Made by a program: the position numbers and the translations under genes | Origin: Desulfogranum japonicum DSM 18378 | GTDB lineage: Bacteria; Desulfobacterota; Desulfobulbia; Desulfobulbales; Desulfobulbaceae | DNA length: 64,000 bases | Assembly (NCBI RefSeq): GCF_000429945.1 | Contig: NZ_KE386993.1 | Coordinates: 1-64,000 of the forward strand | Direction: 5' to 3' | Notes under the pieces: generated by a model | The model's database searches: none | What the model was told of the DNA's origin: nothing | Seen by the model: the letters and a program-made list of their open reading frames with translations, nothing else | Shown: positions 44,716 through 53,289 of the stretch, piece after piece | Layout of the letters: each line of letters starts with the position of its first letter | Numbering within the stretch: the stretch's first letter is position 1

Positions 44716-45790
44716 GTTGTCTTTGAATGGCGTCGAAAATTCTTCTTCTTTGCCTGATGTTTTTGTCAGAAAGAATTCTGTACATTTGGGCTTTTTGAAA
44801 AAAATCTTCAGGTGGAAAAAGTGTTTCGTCTTTTGCTGCTTCCGACGACATGAATTGTCTGGCAGCACTCACAGGTGGCGCGGCGTATATCTCTTCGGTA
44901 TTAACAGCCACAACCTCAGGGTCTGCGAGATAGTTGAGGAATTGCAGCGCCTCCTTTTTGTGTGTCGAGTTAGCAGGAATGGATAGACAATCGACCCAGA
45001 TCACTGTTCCTTCCTCAGGTATTATGTATTGCCAGTTTTCTGAACCAGATGCGTCATTTAACGAATACTGGTCGCCACTGTAGCCAAGCGCCATGTGCAT
45101 CCGTTTGCCATTTCCTGGATGCTGCAGGTTTGTAAGCGCATACTTATAATTTAACACCCAGGGCACCTGTTTCTGAAGAAGTGTATAAGCCTCCTTGAGT
45201 TCACTTTCTTTTTCCGTGTTGACATTGTAGCCAAGAGAGAGCAGAGGAGGAATCAGGCTGTCTGTCATATCTTCTACCATGACCACATGTCCCTGGTGTT
45301 CCGTTTCCGGACTGAGGAGCTGTTTCCAGGATGTTGGCGTTTTTTTGAATTTTGTCGCGTCATAAACAATGCCAACTGTGCCGTAAAAATAGGGGAGACC
45401 AAAGTTGCCACAACTTTCCTGCCAGCGTTTATCTATGTTTTTCATGTTTGGAATTTCAGATTTGGATATGCCAAGAATTTTATTGTTTTTTCCAAATATT
45501 TGAGCTGAGATCGAATCGAAAATGACCAGGTCAAAACGATTAGTACTTATTGAAGCTATGGTTTCATCCCGCACTTGGTCGCTATCAAAATATTCCAGCT
45601 TAACAGCAATTCCGGAGTGCTTTTGAAAATCCTTTACAACCTGCTCAGCAATATAGTTTTCCCAGGTATACAGGGTCAGTTCCTGCGCATTACTGAGGCT
45701 GTAAGGGTATACAACTGTGAAGAACAAGAGCAGTAGAGAGGTAAAGATATGACAATGGTTTTCGGCATTACCAAATTTGTACGTTTGCAT
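44702..45790 (-). CDS. PotD/NspS-like periplasmic polyamine-binding protein
   Basis: From the ATG at 45790 (AGGG upstream) the product is 362 residues with a signal peptide (SLLLLFFTVVYPYSLSNA). Mature sequence follows PotD: ELTLYTWENYIAEQVVKDF, YFYGTVGIVYD, and IWVDCLSIPANSTHKKEAL. No potABC transport genes are near. Translational overlap with the GGDEF-EAL gene suggests a ligand-binding sensor partner as for NspS rather than an importer subunit. The ligand is inferred, not shown. A longer frame runs 5' into the MITE D remnant and is not used. Confidence 0.85.
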   Translation of the reverse strand: MQTYKFGNAENHCHIFTSLLLLFFTVVYPYSLSNAQELTLYTWENYIAEQVVKDFQKHSGIAVKLEYFDSDQVRDETIASISTNRFDLVIFDSISAQIFGKNNKILGISKSEIPNMKNIDKRWQESCGNFGLPYFYGTVGIVYDATKFKKTPTSWKQLLSPETEHQGHVVMVEDMTDSLIPPLLSLGYNVNTEKESELKEAYTLLQKQVPWVLNYKYALTNLQHPGNGKRMHMALGYSGDQYSLNDASGSENWQYIIPEEGTVIWVDCLSIPANSTHKKEALQFLNYLADPEVVAVNTEEIYAAPPVSAARQFMSSEAAKDETLFPPEDFFQKAQMYRILSDKNIRQRRRIFDAIQRQHETQ

Positions 45791-46070
45791 AGAAAAGCCC
45801 TGAGAAAATAGCATAAAAGGTGGTGGTTGGAAATCCGATTGCAGCACAGCTGAAAACATCACTTTTTTTTTCGAGTGCCACCGAAAAAAGGTATCGTTAT
45901 CTTTTTTGTATGAATATTTGGAAGGGAATGTCAAATTTCTTTTGCTCTGTTCCATCATATCTTGATTGAATTCAGGAGGCAGAGCCAACTGACGTATCAA
46001 CTGACAGGTTGGAATACGTCGGTACGACAAACATTGCTTATAAGGTGTATCGGATACGTATGGAATTTTA

Positions 46071-46162
46071 GGGTCGCGGAAAATAATAACTATCCAAAAT
46101 TGCGAAGACGTTACCGGGTTGAGAGACAAGCAAGATTGGATGATGTATTTTTTCCGTGACCC
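46071..46162. mobile_element. MITE copy D, internally deleted
   Basis: 92 bp with GGGTCGCGGAAAATAAT and TTTTTTCCGTGACCC ends. It retains TATCCAAAATTGCG and GAGTTGAGAGACAAGCAAG from the full element but lacks the central hairpin. Lies upstream of the PotD-like gene. Confidence 0.7.
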
Positions 46163-46260
46163 TTCAGGCTCTTCTCCATAAACAGTCTTTTCACCGGGAG
46201 CGGTGTTGTCTTCAAATTTTTATCTACGGAATATCAGTTGTATGCCTATGGTAAAAGTCT

Positions 46261-46412
46261 GTAGCTCCCTCTCTTTCCGGCGAAATTCTTCATTTATGGC
46301 AACTGCTTACAGACTGCCTGAGGTCTTCGCAAGCAGGCTGATACAGCGTATAGAAGCATACGTAAGCAGGCCTGCTTGCGGGAAGGTTCGATGCACTGCT
46401 TGGAGCAGTTAC
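46261..46412. repeat. Palindromic repeat R6
   Basis: Begins GTAGCTCCCTCTCTTTCC and ends GGAGCAGTTAC; contains ACTGCTTACAGACTGCCTGAGG, TTCGCAAGCAGGCTGA and CTTGCGGGAAGGTTCGATGC. A diverged member of the 159-bp family, 12 bp from the 3' end of the permease gene. Confidence 0.55.
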
Positions 46413-46424
46413 GTAAAAACATAG

Positions 46425-47639
46425 TTACTCATAGCGCAATGCTTCAATGGGATCCATCTGTGCGGCTTTTTTTGCAGGAACATAGCCAAATACAATACCA
46501 ACTGCGCCGGAAAAGAAAAATGCCGCAGCTACAATACCTGGTTTGAAAACAAATGGGACACCTATCAATTTTGAACAGAGGGCCGCTCCTCCAAGTCCAA
46601 GCAGAATCCCTATCAATCCGCCAAGGGATGACAGGGAAACGGATTCCACCAGAAACTGTAGTAAAACATCCCGTTCCAGGGCCCCAATGGCGAGCCTGGT
46701 GCCAATTTCTCTTGTACGTTCCGTCACCGAGACCAGCATGATATTCATGATCCCAATTCCCCCCACCAGCAAACTCACCCCGGCCACAGCGCTGAGAAGG
46801 GCTGTAAGTACGGTTGTGGTTCCCGTAAGGGTATCGATTATTTCCTTCATGTCGCGCACATGGAAATCCGCCTCCTGGCCCGGAGCAATACCCCTTCGTT
46901 CCCGCATGAGCAACTCAATCTCCTTTTGGACACCCGTTGTGGAAACTCCTTCTTGTACAGCTACCAGGATCGTACGTACGTCACTGTTTCCTGCCATTCG
47001 CCTCTGCAGGGTTTTCAATGGGATAACCACCAGGTCATCCTGGTCAGTACCGAAATTGGATTGACCTTTTTCCTTGAGCGTTCCGATGATTTTGAATGAG
47101 ATTTTCCCCAGTCGCATGGTTTTTCCTGTAGGCGATTCATTGGCAAAAAGCTCTTTCTGTATGGTTTTGCCGATAAGACAGACTGATTTGCCGGCCTGGA
47201 GTTCACTGTCACTGAACGTTCTTCCTTCATCCAAGTCCCATCCCTGGACGATGAAAAAATCATTGGTTCCACCGGTTACGGACGTGGACCAGTTGTTGCT
47301 TCCATAGATAGCCTGGCCTGATGTTTCGGCGACAGGGGCAACTGCCTGCAAACCGGCTATACTGTTCTTGATGGCTGTGGCATCTTCAATTTTGAATGGG
47401 TCTGAGCTGCTGCGAGCTCCGCCAGGTCCGCGCATTCCCTGGCCCGGGCGCACATGAAGAACATTAGAGCCAAGTTTGGAAATATCAGAAGTTACCTTTT
47501 GGGTTGCACCACTGCCCAGTGTAACCATGCTGATAACCGCTGATACCCCTATAACGATACCCAGAATGGTCAGGGCCGAACGTAGTTTATTACGCCTGAT
47601 GGTCTTCTGGGCAAGAAGAAACGTTTCCCAGAGCATCAT
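46425..47639 (-). CDS. MacB-type ABC efflux permease
   Basis: A 404-residue FtsX/MacB-family permease: four TM helices, one N-terminal (LTILGIVIGVSAVISMVTLGSG), a large periplasmic domain (about 50-270), and three C-terminal TMs with SVTERTREIGTRLAIGA. MacB normally fuses ATPase and permease; here they are separate genes overlapping by 4 bp. Last gene of the efflux operon. Confidence 0.92.
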   Translation of the reverse strand: MMLWETFLLAQKTIRRNKLRSALTILGIVIGVSAVISMVTLGSGATQKVTSDISKLGSNVLHVRPGQGMRGPGGARSSSDPFKIEDATAIKNSIAGLQAVAPVAETSGQAIYGSNNWSTSVTGGTNDFFIVQGWDLDEGRTFSDSELQAGKSVCLIGKTIQKELFANESPTGKTMRLGKISFKIIGTLKEKGQSNFGTDQDDLVVIPLKTLQRRMAGNSDVRTILVAVQEGVSTTGVQKEIELLMRERRGIAPGQEADFHVRDMKEIIDTLTGTTTVLTALLSAVAGVSLLVGGIGIMNIMLVSVTERTREIGTRLAIGALERDVLLQFLVESVSLSSLGGLIGILLGLGGAALCSKLIGVPFVFKPGIVAAAFFFSGAVGIVFGYVPAKKAAQMDPIEALRYE

Positions 47640-48346
47640 AGTGTATCCTCCACTGCAGTATCTGAGATAATATGTCCATCCTGAAATTGCATCTGGCGCT
47701 TACAGAATTCCGCCATGTCCGGTTCATGGGTTACCATGATAATGGTGATACCATCACGTTGATTGAAGGTACGCAGCATCTCCATTATTTCAATACTGCG
47801 AACCGAGTCCAGATTACCCGTAGGTTCGTCGGCGAGGAGCACTCTTGGCTTACCGACAATTGCACGGGCAATGGCGACGCGCTGCTGCTGGCCTCCTGAA
47901 AGTTCTCCCGGAGTGTGGTTCTGCCATTTTTCCAAGCCCACGGCACAGAGAGCTTCCTGGGCCATCTCTCTGCGATGGCGGGCAGGTATTTTTCTGTATA
48001 TCAGGGGAAGCTCGACATTTTCTATGGCTGAGGTTCTGTTGAGCAGGTTAAATCCCTGAAAAATAAACCCGAGAAACTGTCGACGCAGTACGGCCCGTTG
48101 ATCCCTGGAGAGACTTCCCACGGCAACTCCATCAAAATAGTATTGACCGCTGCCGGGCGTATCCAGACAACCAAGTATGTTAAGACTGGTAGATTTTCCG
48201 GAACCGCTCGGCCCCATCATGGCCACAAATTCACCCTGATGGATTTGTAGGTCAACGGCGTCTAGAGCTTTAACAGCTGCCTGGCCTTTCCCATAGATTT
48301 TACTTACCCCTTGCAGTTGAATGAGGGGGGTGGTGTCTGTTTGCAT
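47636..48346 (-). CDS. MacB/LolD-type ABC ATPase
   Basis: 236 residues with Walker [10 protein letters not shown], signature [14 protein letters not shown] and Walker [13 protein letters not shown], all typical of the MacB/LolD subfamily. Overlaps the permease by 4 bp and follows the adaptor by 8 bp. Confidence 0.93.
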   Translation of the reverse strand: MQTDTTPLIQLQGVSKIYGKGQAAVKALDAVDLQIHQGEFVAMMGPSGSGKSTSLNILGCLDTPGSGQYYFDGVAVGSLSRDQRAVLRRQFLGFIFQGFNLLNRTSAIENVELPLIYRKIPARHRREMAQEALCAVGLEKWQNHTPGELSGGQQQRVAIARAIVGKPRVLLADEPTGNLDSVRSIEIMEMLRTFNQRDGITIIMVTHEPDMAEFCKRQMQFQDGHIISDTAVEDTL

Positions 48347-48354
48347 GTATCTGC

Positions 48355-49707
48355 CTAACGAGTTTGACTTATAGCGGTTGTTATAACCTGATTGTCTGCA
48401 GAAAGCTGATCTGACTGAACAGCAGTCATTACCCCATCCGTGGCTATTTTACTGACCCTTACAGGTTGAGGTTGGCCTTGGTGCAGAATCCAGAGCGTCG
48501 CTTCTCCCTGTTCATTCCCTGGTCGTATTTCTACTTGTTTACCTGATCTCTTAAAGCGAGGTGGTCCTGGCATGATAGAGTTGAGTATTCCCTGTTTTTC
48601 GCGTGACGGTTGAGATGGTTTGGGGGGAGAGAAACGTAGGGCCGCATTGGGAATAAGCAAGGTATTTGTATGTTTCTGCACGGTAATATCTGCCGTCGCA
48701 GTCATTCCTGGTCGTAGCGTAAGGTCTGGATTATCAACTTTGAGTACAGTTTGATAGGTAATAACTCCGTCGTTTTCATCAGCAGCATACCGTACCTGAG
48801 TTATCTCCGCCTGAAAACTACGTTCCGGATACGCATCAACTGTAAAGGTGGCTGACTGACCTTCCTTTACCTGTCCAACATCAGCCTCATCCACATCCAC
48901 GAGCAGTTCCATGTTGCGCAGATCCTCCGCCAGTGTGTAGAGAACCGGGGCTTCCAGGGAGGCCGCAACTGTCTGGCCAACTTCCACACTTTTAGAGAGA
49001 ACCACTCCATTGATAGGAGAATAGATGACGGTCTTTTTCAAATCACTCTCATCTGAATCCAGGGACGCCTGTGCACTGTCAATGGCTGCCTGAGCAGCAT
49101 CCAGAGCAGCAGCAGCCCGTTGGCAGTCGGCTTCAGTCTCTTCCATATCTTCAAGGGATGGGAGTTTACCCTGGGTCAGTTCTCTGGTTTTTTGGTATCG
49201 CTTCAATTTTTTTTCACAGGCTGATTGTGTGGCCAGAGCTTCCTGGTAATTGGCTTTTGCTGTTGCCACTCCTGATTTTGATTTAGCAACCGTTGCCCTG
49301 TATTTGGAATCATCCAGATATGCCAATGGTTGATCTTTTTCAACAGCATCGTTATAATCAGCCGTCATTTTGAGAATCCGGCCAGAGAGCTCGCTTCCCA
49401 CATCCACTTCATTGGTCGCTGCCAGATTTCCTGTTGCTGTCACGGTTACCACCAGGTCTCCCCGTTGAACCGGAGCTGTCTGAAAACTAACCTGCGCTTT
49501 GCTAGAACCTTTCTTTTGTATAAAAAAGACAGCTGCACAGACAATCGTCACCACAATCAGGAGGATGGCAATACGATGGAATGTACTTTTCTTACGTTTC
49601 CCTGCCTTTTTAATGACGTCTTGTACGGATAATTCTGTATCGTTTTGCATAGTTTCTGGTTTGTTATCGTATTTAAATGATTGCATTTCCCCAGGTTTGA
49701 CTGTCAC
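48355..49707 (-). CDS. MacA-type periplasmic efflux adaptor
   Basis: 450 residues: cytoplasmic N-terminus, one TM anchor (HRIAILLIVVTIVCAAVFF), then lipoyl/barrel-sandwich halves (VTATGNLAATNEVDVGSELSG, SPINGVVLSKSVEVGQTV) split by a coiled-coil hairpin, and a beta-barrel domain (ATFTVDAYPERSF). Starts at GTG overlapping the preceding TGA by 4 bp (GTGA). Links the inner-membrane ABC pump to the outer-membrane factor. Confidence 0.92.
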   Translation of the reverse strand: MTVKPGEMQSFKYDNKPETMQNDTELSVQDVIKKAGKRKKSTFHRIAILLIVVTIVCAAVFFIQKKGSSKAQVSFQTAPVQRGDLVVTVTATGNLAATNEVDVGSELSGRILKMTADYNDAVEKDQPLAYLDDSKYRATVAKSKSGVATAKANYQEALATQSACEKKLKRYQKTRELTQGKLPSLEDMEETEADCQRAAAALDAAQAAIDSAQASLDSDESDLKKTVIYSPINGVVLSKSVEVGQTVAASLEAPVLYTLAEDLRNMELLVDVDEADVGQVKEGQSATFTVDAYPERSFQAEITQVRYAADENDGVITYQTVLKVDNPDLTLRPGMTATADITVQKHTNTLLIPNAALRFSPPKPSQPSREKQGILNSIMPGPPRFKRSGKQVEIRPGNEQGEATLWILHQGQPQPVRVSKIATDGVMTAVQSDQLSADNQVITTAISQTR

Positions 49708-51152
49708 CTTGTCGGGTTAGTCTTTGTGACAGTGGTATGAGGTGCATCCGTTTCGGACATAGATTGCCATCCTCCACCAAGGGCTTTATACAGTCGAATC
49801 AGATTGGAAAGTACTGTTCCTGAGCTTTGAGCGATCTGATCCTCAAAGGAAAGCAATGACCGTTGGGCATCCAGTACATCGCTGAATCCTGTCATGCCGG
49901 TGGCATACTGGTGTTCAGCAAGTTGTTCAGCCAGGCGGGCAGCTTTACTGCCTTCCTGTAGACGCTGGAGTTTCTGCTGTTCATTGGCGTAGGCAATAAT
50001 TGCATTTTCTACCTCTTCAGTGGCATTAAGAACCGCTGCCTTGTATTGGAGGATCTGTTGCTGCATCTGTTCATCCTCGATTTTCACCTGGTTGCGAAGG
50101 GCGCCTGCCCGAAATATCGGCCAACTGAAAGTGGGGCCAAGGGACCAGAGGCGGGTGGGAGCATTGATCAGTTTGTCTGCTGAGATAGCTTCCAGACCTA
50201 TGGAACCTGTTAAACTCAGTTTGGGATAGAGTTCAGCTTTTGCTTCACCTACTCTGGCAGTCTGGGCTGCAAGCTCTCTCTCTGCCTGTCGTATGTCAGG
50301 CCTGCGACGCAGTAAATCCGCAGGCACGCCAATGGCCAGTTCCATCGAGGCTGTTGGAATAGGTCTTTGTTCAAGGAACTGCTGTTGCAGGGTACCAGCT
50401 GGTTTACCTGTGAGAATGGCCAGGCTGTTGATGTATTCTTGAAACCCTGTCTGCATGTCAGGGATATTTGCTTTGGAACTCTCCAGGTTATAACGGGCCT
50501 GGGCAATGGCCAATTCATCACCTCTGCCAGCCTTGGAGAGAGCGGTGAGCAGGTCCAGGGTCTGTTGTTGAGAGAGTATGTTTTCCCTGGCTACCCGTAA
50601 TCGTTCCTGATAGGTTCGTACCTGTATATAGTCCAGGGCTACTTCTGCTATAAGGCTGACGCGTGTGTCCCGCAGGGATTCCACCGAAGCTTCATAGTCA
50701 GCCTGGCTTGCTTCTACGGACTTGCGCACTCCCCCAAAGAGGTCAATTTCCCAGGAAGCATCAAAACCGGCAGAGTAGGCATCTGTTTCCCTTCCTTCGC
50801 CGCCTGAATCTCTGGTGTAGCTTTTTCTTGCTGACCCGGAGCCATCCAGGGTAGGGAAGAGTGAGGCACGGGTGACAATGCGTTCCAGTCTGGCCTGACG
50901 TACCCTGGACTGAACCTCCTGAAGATCCAGGTTATGCAGCAGGGCTTGATCAATAAGGTCTATCAGTTGAGGGTCTTCAAGAGTGTTCCACCATGAGGCT
51001 AAGGTTGAGCTTTGTTCCTGCACAGTCTGCTGATACTGTGCGGTCCAATTCTTACCGACCTCGATTTCCGGAGGAGAATATGCCGGGCCGACAACACTGC
51101 AACCCGTGAGCATGAACAGCAGAACAAAAGAATGTATGTTTTTTATGGGCAT
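49704..51152 (-). CDS. NodT-family outer-membrane efflux lipoprotein
   Basis: From the ATG at 51152 (AGGAAG upstream) the product is 482 residues. The lipobox LLFMLTGCS marks a lipoprotein; two OEP/TolC repeats follow (LLHNLDLQEVQSRVRQARLE; AELYPKLSLTGSIGL; VADLLRRRPDIRQAERELAAQ in NodT style). First gene of OMF-adaptor-ATPase-permease, a complete tripartite pump. The exported compound cannot be told. Confidence 0.92.
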   Translation of the reverse strand: MPIKNIHSFVLLFMLTGCSVVGPAYSPPEIEVGKNWTAQYQQTVQEQSSTLASWWNTLEDPQLIDLIDQALLHNLDLQEVQSRVRQARLERIVTRASLFPTLDGSGSARKSYTRDSGGEGRETDAYSAGFDASWEIDLFGGVRKSVEASQADYEASVESLRDTRVSLIAEVALDYIQVRTYQERLRVARENILSQQQTLDLLTALSKAGRGDELAIAQARYNLESSKANIPDMQTGFQEYINSLAILTGKPAGTLQQQFLEQRPIPTASMELAIGVPADLLRRRPDIRQAERELAAQTARVGEAKAELYPKLSLTGSIGLEAISADKLINAPTRLWSLGPTFSWPIFRAGALRNQVKIEDEQMQQQILQYKAAVLNATEEVENAIIAYANEQQKLQRLQEGSKAARLAEQLAEHQYATGMTGFSDVLDAQRSLLSFEDQIAQSSGTVLSNLIRLYKALGGGWQSMSETDAPHTTVTKTNPTR

Positions 51153-51467
51153 ATTCGTCTTCCTGTTACTTGGAGGTGTTCCCCCAGGAGAGTGTGATAC
51201 TTTCTGCATTGTGAAAGGTTTGCTTTTGGTTCATTGAGAGTTTTTTTACAAAGCCGCAATGGCTTTGAGAAAGGCTGTCTCCTTGATATACAGAGAGAAA
51301 TAATAGCAGGCCTATCTTCAACCTGTAAGCGAATGATATGTGTTTGAAAGTCATTTCTTTATTTTATAGTATGCCCGTTTCATGTTCTGATAGCGTACCG
51401 CAGTTTGTTGGAATCAACGCAGAACAACCGGGTACCAGGTGTTCTGCAAAAAATACGCGTTACAGGA

Positions 51468-51968
51468 TCACATGGGAGGTCGACCACCAGGGCCGCCGTT
51501 TCTCTGAGCCTCTGCCTCTTCCTTGGTAATGTACCCGTCATTGTTGGTGTCGAGCTTACTGAAAAGGTCTGAAGGACCGCTGAATTCCTTTTTGGATACC
51601 TTGCCATCTTTGTTGACATCATCCCCTTCAAACCCTTTTCCGTGTGGTGCCCCTCCCTTTCCTGGTCCACCTTGCCTGTTCTGCTCTTCTTTCATAGTTT
51701 CAGGAACCTTTGGTGTAGGTAATTCATCGGAGGTAAGTGCACCGTCTCCATTAAGATCCAACTGGTCAAAACGTTCCGGCGTATCAGGAAATTCGGTAAG
51801 TGTGATCTGGCCATCTCCATCCAGGTCATAACGCTCAAGAACTGATTGATTGGATGATTCTTTCTGTTGGGGGGGAGGTTGCTTTCCCGCGAGAGACGGT
51901 TGTACCCGCATGGTCAACAGGATAGCCAATGCAAAAAAGAGACGTATAAAAGTTTGTCTTCCGCTCAT
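51468..51968 (-). CDS. Secreted EF-hand protein
   Basis: From the ATG at 51968 the product is 166 residues: a signal peptide (IRLFFALAILLTMRVQPSLA) and four calcium-binding loops of the DxDxDG type (DLDGDGQITLTEF, DLNGDGALTSDEL, DVNKDGKVSKKEF, DTNNDGYITKEEA). A Gly/Pro-rich linker and tail surround the third and fourth. Probably periplasmic Ca2+ binding. It lies upstream of the efflux operon on the same strand with a 315-bp gap to its start. Confidence 0.85.
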   Translation of the reverse strand: MSGRQTFIRLFFALAILLTMRVQPSLAGKQPPPQQKESSNQSVLERYDLDGDGQITLTEFPDTPERFDQLDLNGDGALTSDELPTPKVPETMKEEQNRQGGPGKGGAPHGKGFEGDDVNKDGKVSKKEFSGPSDLFSKLDTNNDGYITKEEAEAQRNGGPGGRPPM

Positions 51969-52057
51969 TGGTAATACCTTATCTATAGTTTGTATTTGTC
52001 TGGGGCATACCGGCCATTGTGTATAAGTCATGGAGAGAAAAACACAGTTTCTGCGTT

Positions 52058-52687
52058 TTACCCTTGTGCAGGCTGTCTCAAAGGCTGTGTATACCGTTCC
52101 ATAACCCAGCCCATAGCCCCATTGGGAAGGCGTACATAATACCATCCTGGAGCTGTGCCCTTGATTTCAAGCTGCATTCCCCGGGTCACCTGGCTGGTAA
52201 CCGGATGGTTTATTCCTGGGCCTGAGCGAACGTTAAGAGTATGAGCGTCCACAATGATGAACTGACCTGCCATCATAGCTGGCTGAGGTGGAGCAGCTGG
52301 TTTTTCAACTACGATATAACCTTGAGGGGCTTTTTGGTAATAGACGCCTGCAAAGAGAAAATAAGTCATTCCGGCAATAAGGAGTGTTTCAACCCCCGGT
52401 GGCAGATGTCTGATCATTACGCCATGGGGTGGAGTTATGGAGCGAAATCCTTTTGGACCCCGTTGGTAATAGTGTCCCTGATGATACATATATTCCTGGC
52501 CGTGGTATTTGATTACACTGTGGCCTTGGGGCAGTTGCTGCATGTAATTGTTAGGGCCTGGTGGATTTTGAGGCCAGCGGCCATTATTACCTGCAAAGGC
52601 AGTGCTGCATGAGAAAAGTGCAACGATGCAGGTTGTGGCTATAAGTTGGCTCGCTCTTCTTTTTTTTGGATATTGTTTTAATTTCAT
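52058..52687 (-). CDS. Secreted DUF6515-like plus SH3 protein
   Basis: 209 residues with a signal peptide (SQLIATTCIVALFSCSTAFA). The middle has Tyr/Gly-rich repeats of the form LPQGHSVIKYHGQEYMYHQG and LLIAGMTYFLFAGVYYQKAP, as in DUF6515. A C-terminal bacterial SH3 domain follows (TLNVRSGPGINHPVTSQVTRG ... GWVMERY). Likely cell-envelope associated. 89 bp upstream of the EF-hand gene on the same strand. Confidence 0.8.
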   Translation of the reverse strand: MKLKQYPKKRRASQLIATTCIVALFSCSTAFAGNNGRWPQNPPGPNNYMQQLPQGHSVIKYHGQEYMYHQGHYYQRGPKGFRSITPPHGVMIRHLPPGVETLLIAGMTYFLFAGVYYQKAPQGYIVVEKPAAPPQPAMMAGQFIIVDAHTLNVRSGPGINHPVTSQVTRGMQLEIKGTAPGWYYVRLPNGAMGWVMERYTQPLRQPAQG

Positions 52688-52882
52688 GAGGTTTTCCTCA
52701 GGCTATATGGTTGTCATTGGTTCCTGCTTTGCAACGATTGGATGTAGCAGGAATAACCGGAGTCCAGCGTCATTTTCACTATACATTACAATAAACTGTA
52801 AATGTGGAGAGAATATGTAGAAATTGTGTGTTTTTGTGAAAATGGACTCTGGGGCTTGAAAGATCGTATGAATTGGTATTTG

Positions 52883-53200
52883 GTAACTACTCATAGGGCA
52901 AATGACTAAGGGTCACGGAAAACAAATTATCCAATCTTGCTTGTCTCTCAACTCGGTAACGTCGTCGCGTCAATGGCTCAATACGGCCAGTATGGAACCA
53001 TTGACGCGACGACGTTAAGCCGATATCCTACGCAATTTTTGGACATTTATTATTTTCCGCGACCCTACGCTTGGCAACTTCCCTGTATTTGTAACCGATT
53101 ACTACGGGGTAGCCGAGGTTTTACCAAACACTCTTGCCCAGCGTATGGGGTAGTATGCCAGGCTGATTGTGGAAAGATCTGATTTACTGTAAGCAATCAC
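52883..53200. repeat. Palindromic repeat R7, split by MITE B
   Basis: Left fragment GTAACTACTCATAGGGCAAA and right fragment (CTGTATTTGTAACCGATTAC ... CAGGCTGATTGTGGAAAG ... GCAATCAC) belong to one 159-bp repeat. Removing the 157-bp MITE and one TA leaves exactly 159 bp, the length of R3 and R4. Confidence 0.75.
52909..53065. mobile_element. Foldback MITE, copy B
   Basis: 157 bp with AGGGTCACGGAAAA and TTTTCCGCGACCC ends, flanked by TA at 52907-52908 and 53066-53067. The central palindrome is the cleanest of the copies: AACGTCGTCGCGTCAATGG against CCATTGACGCGACGACGTT, a perfect 19-bp stem. No coding capacity. Confidence 0.8.
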
Positions 53201-53289
53201 ACTAGTTGTATCGCTATAAAGGCCTTGATGGAGATGGCAGGTGGGGCTCTGAGGTATACCATGGAAAAATTAATTAAGGGATTGTTCCA

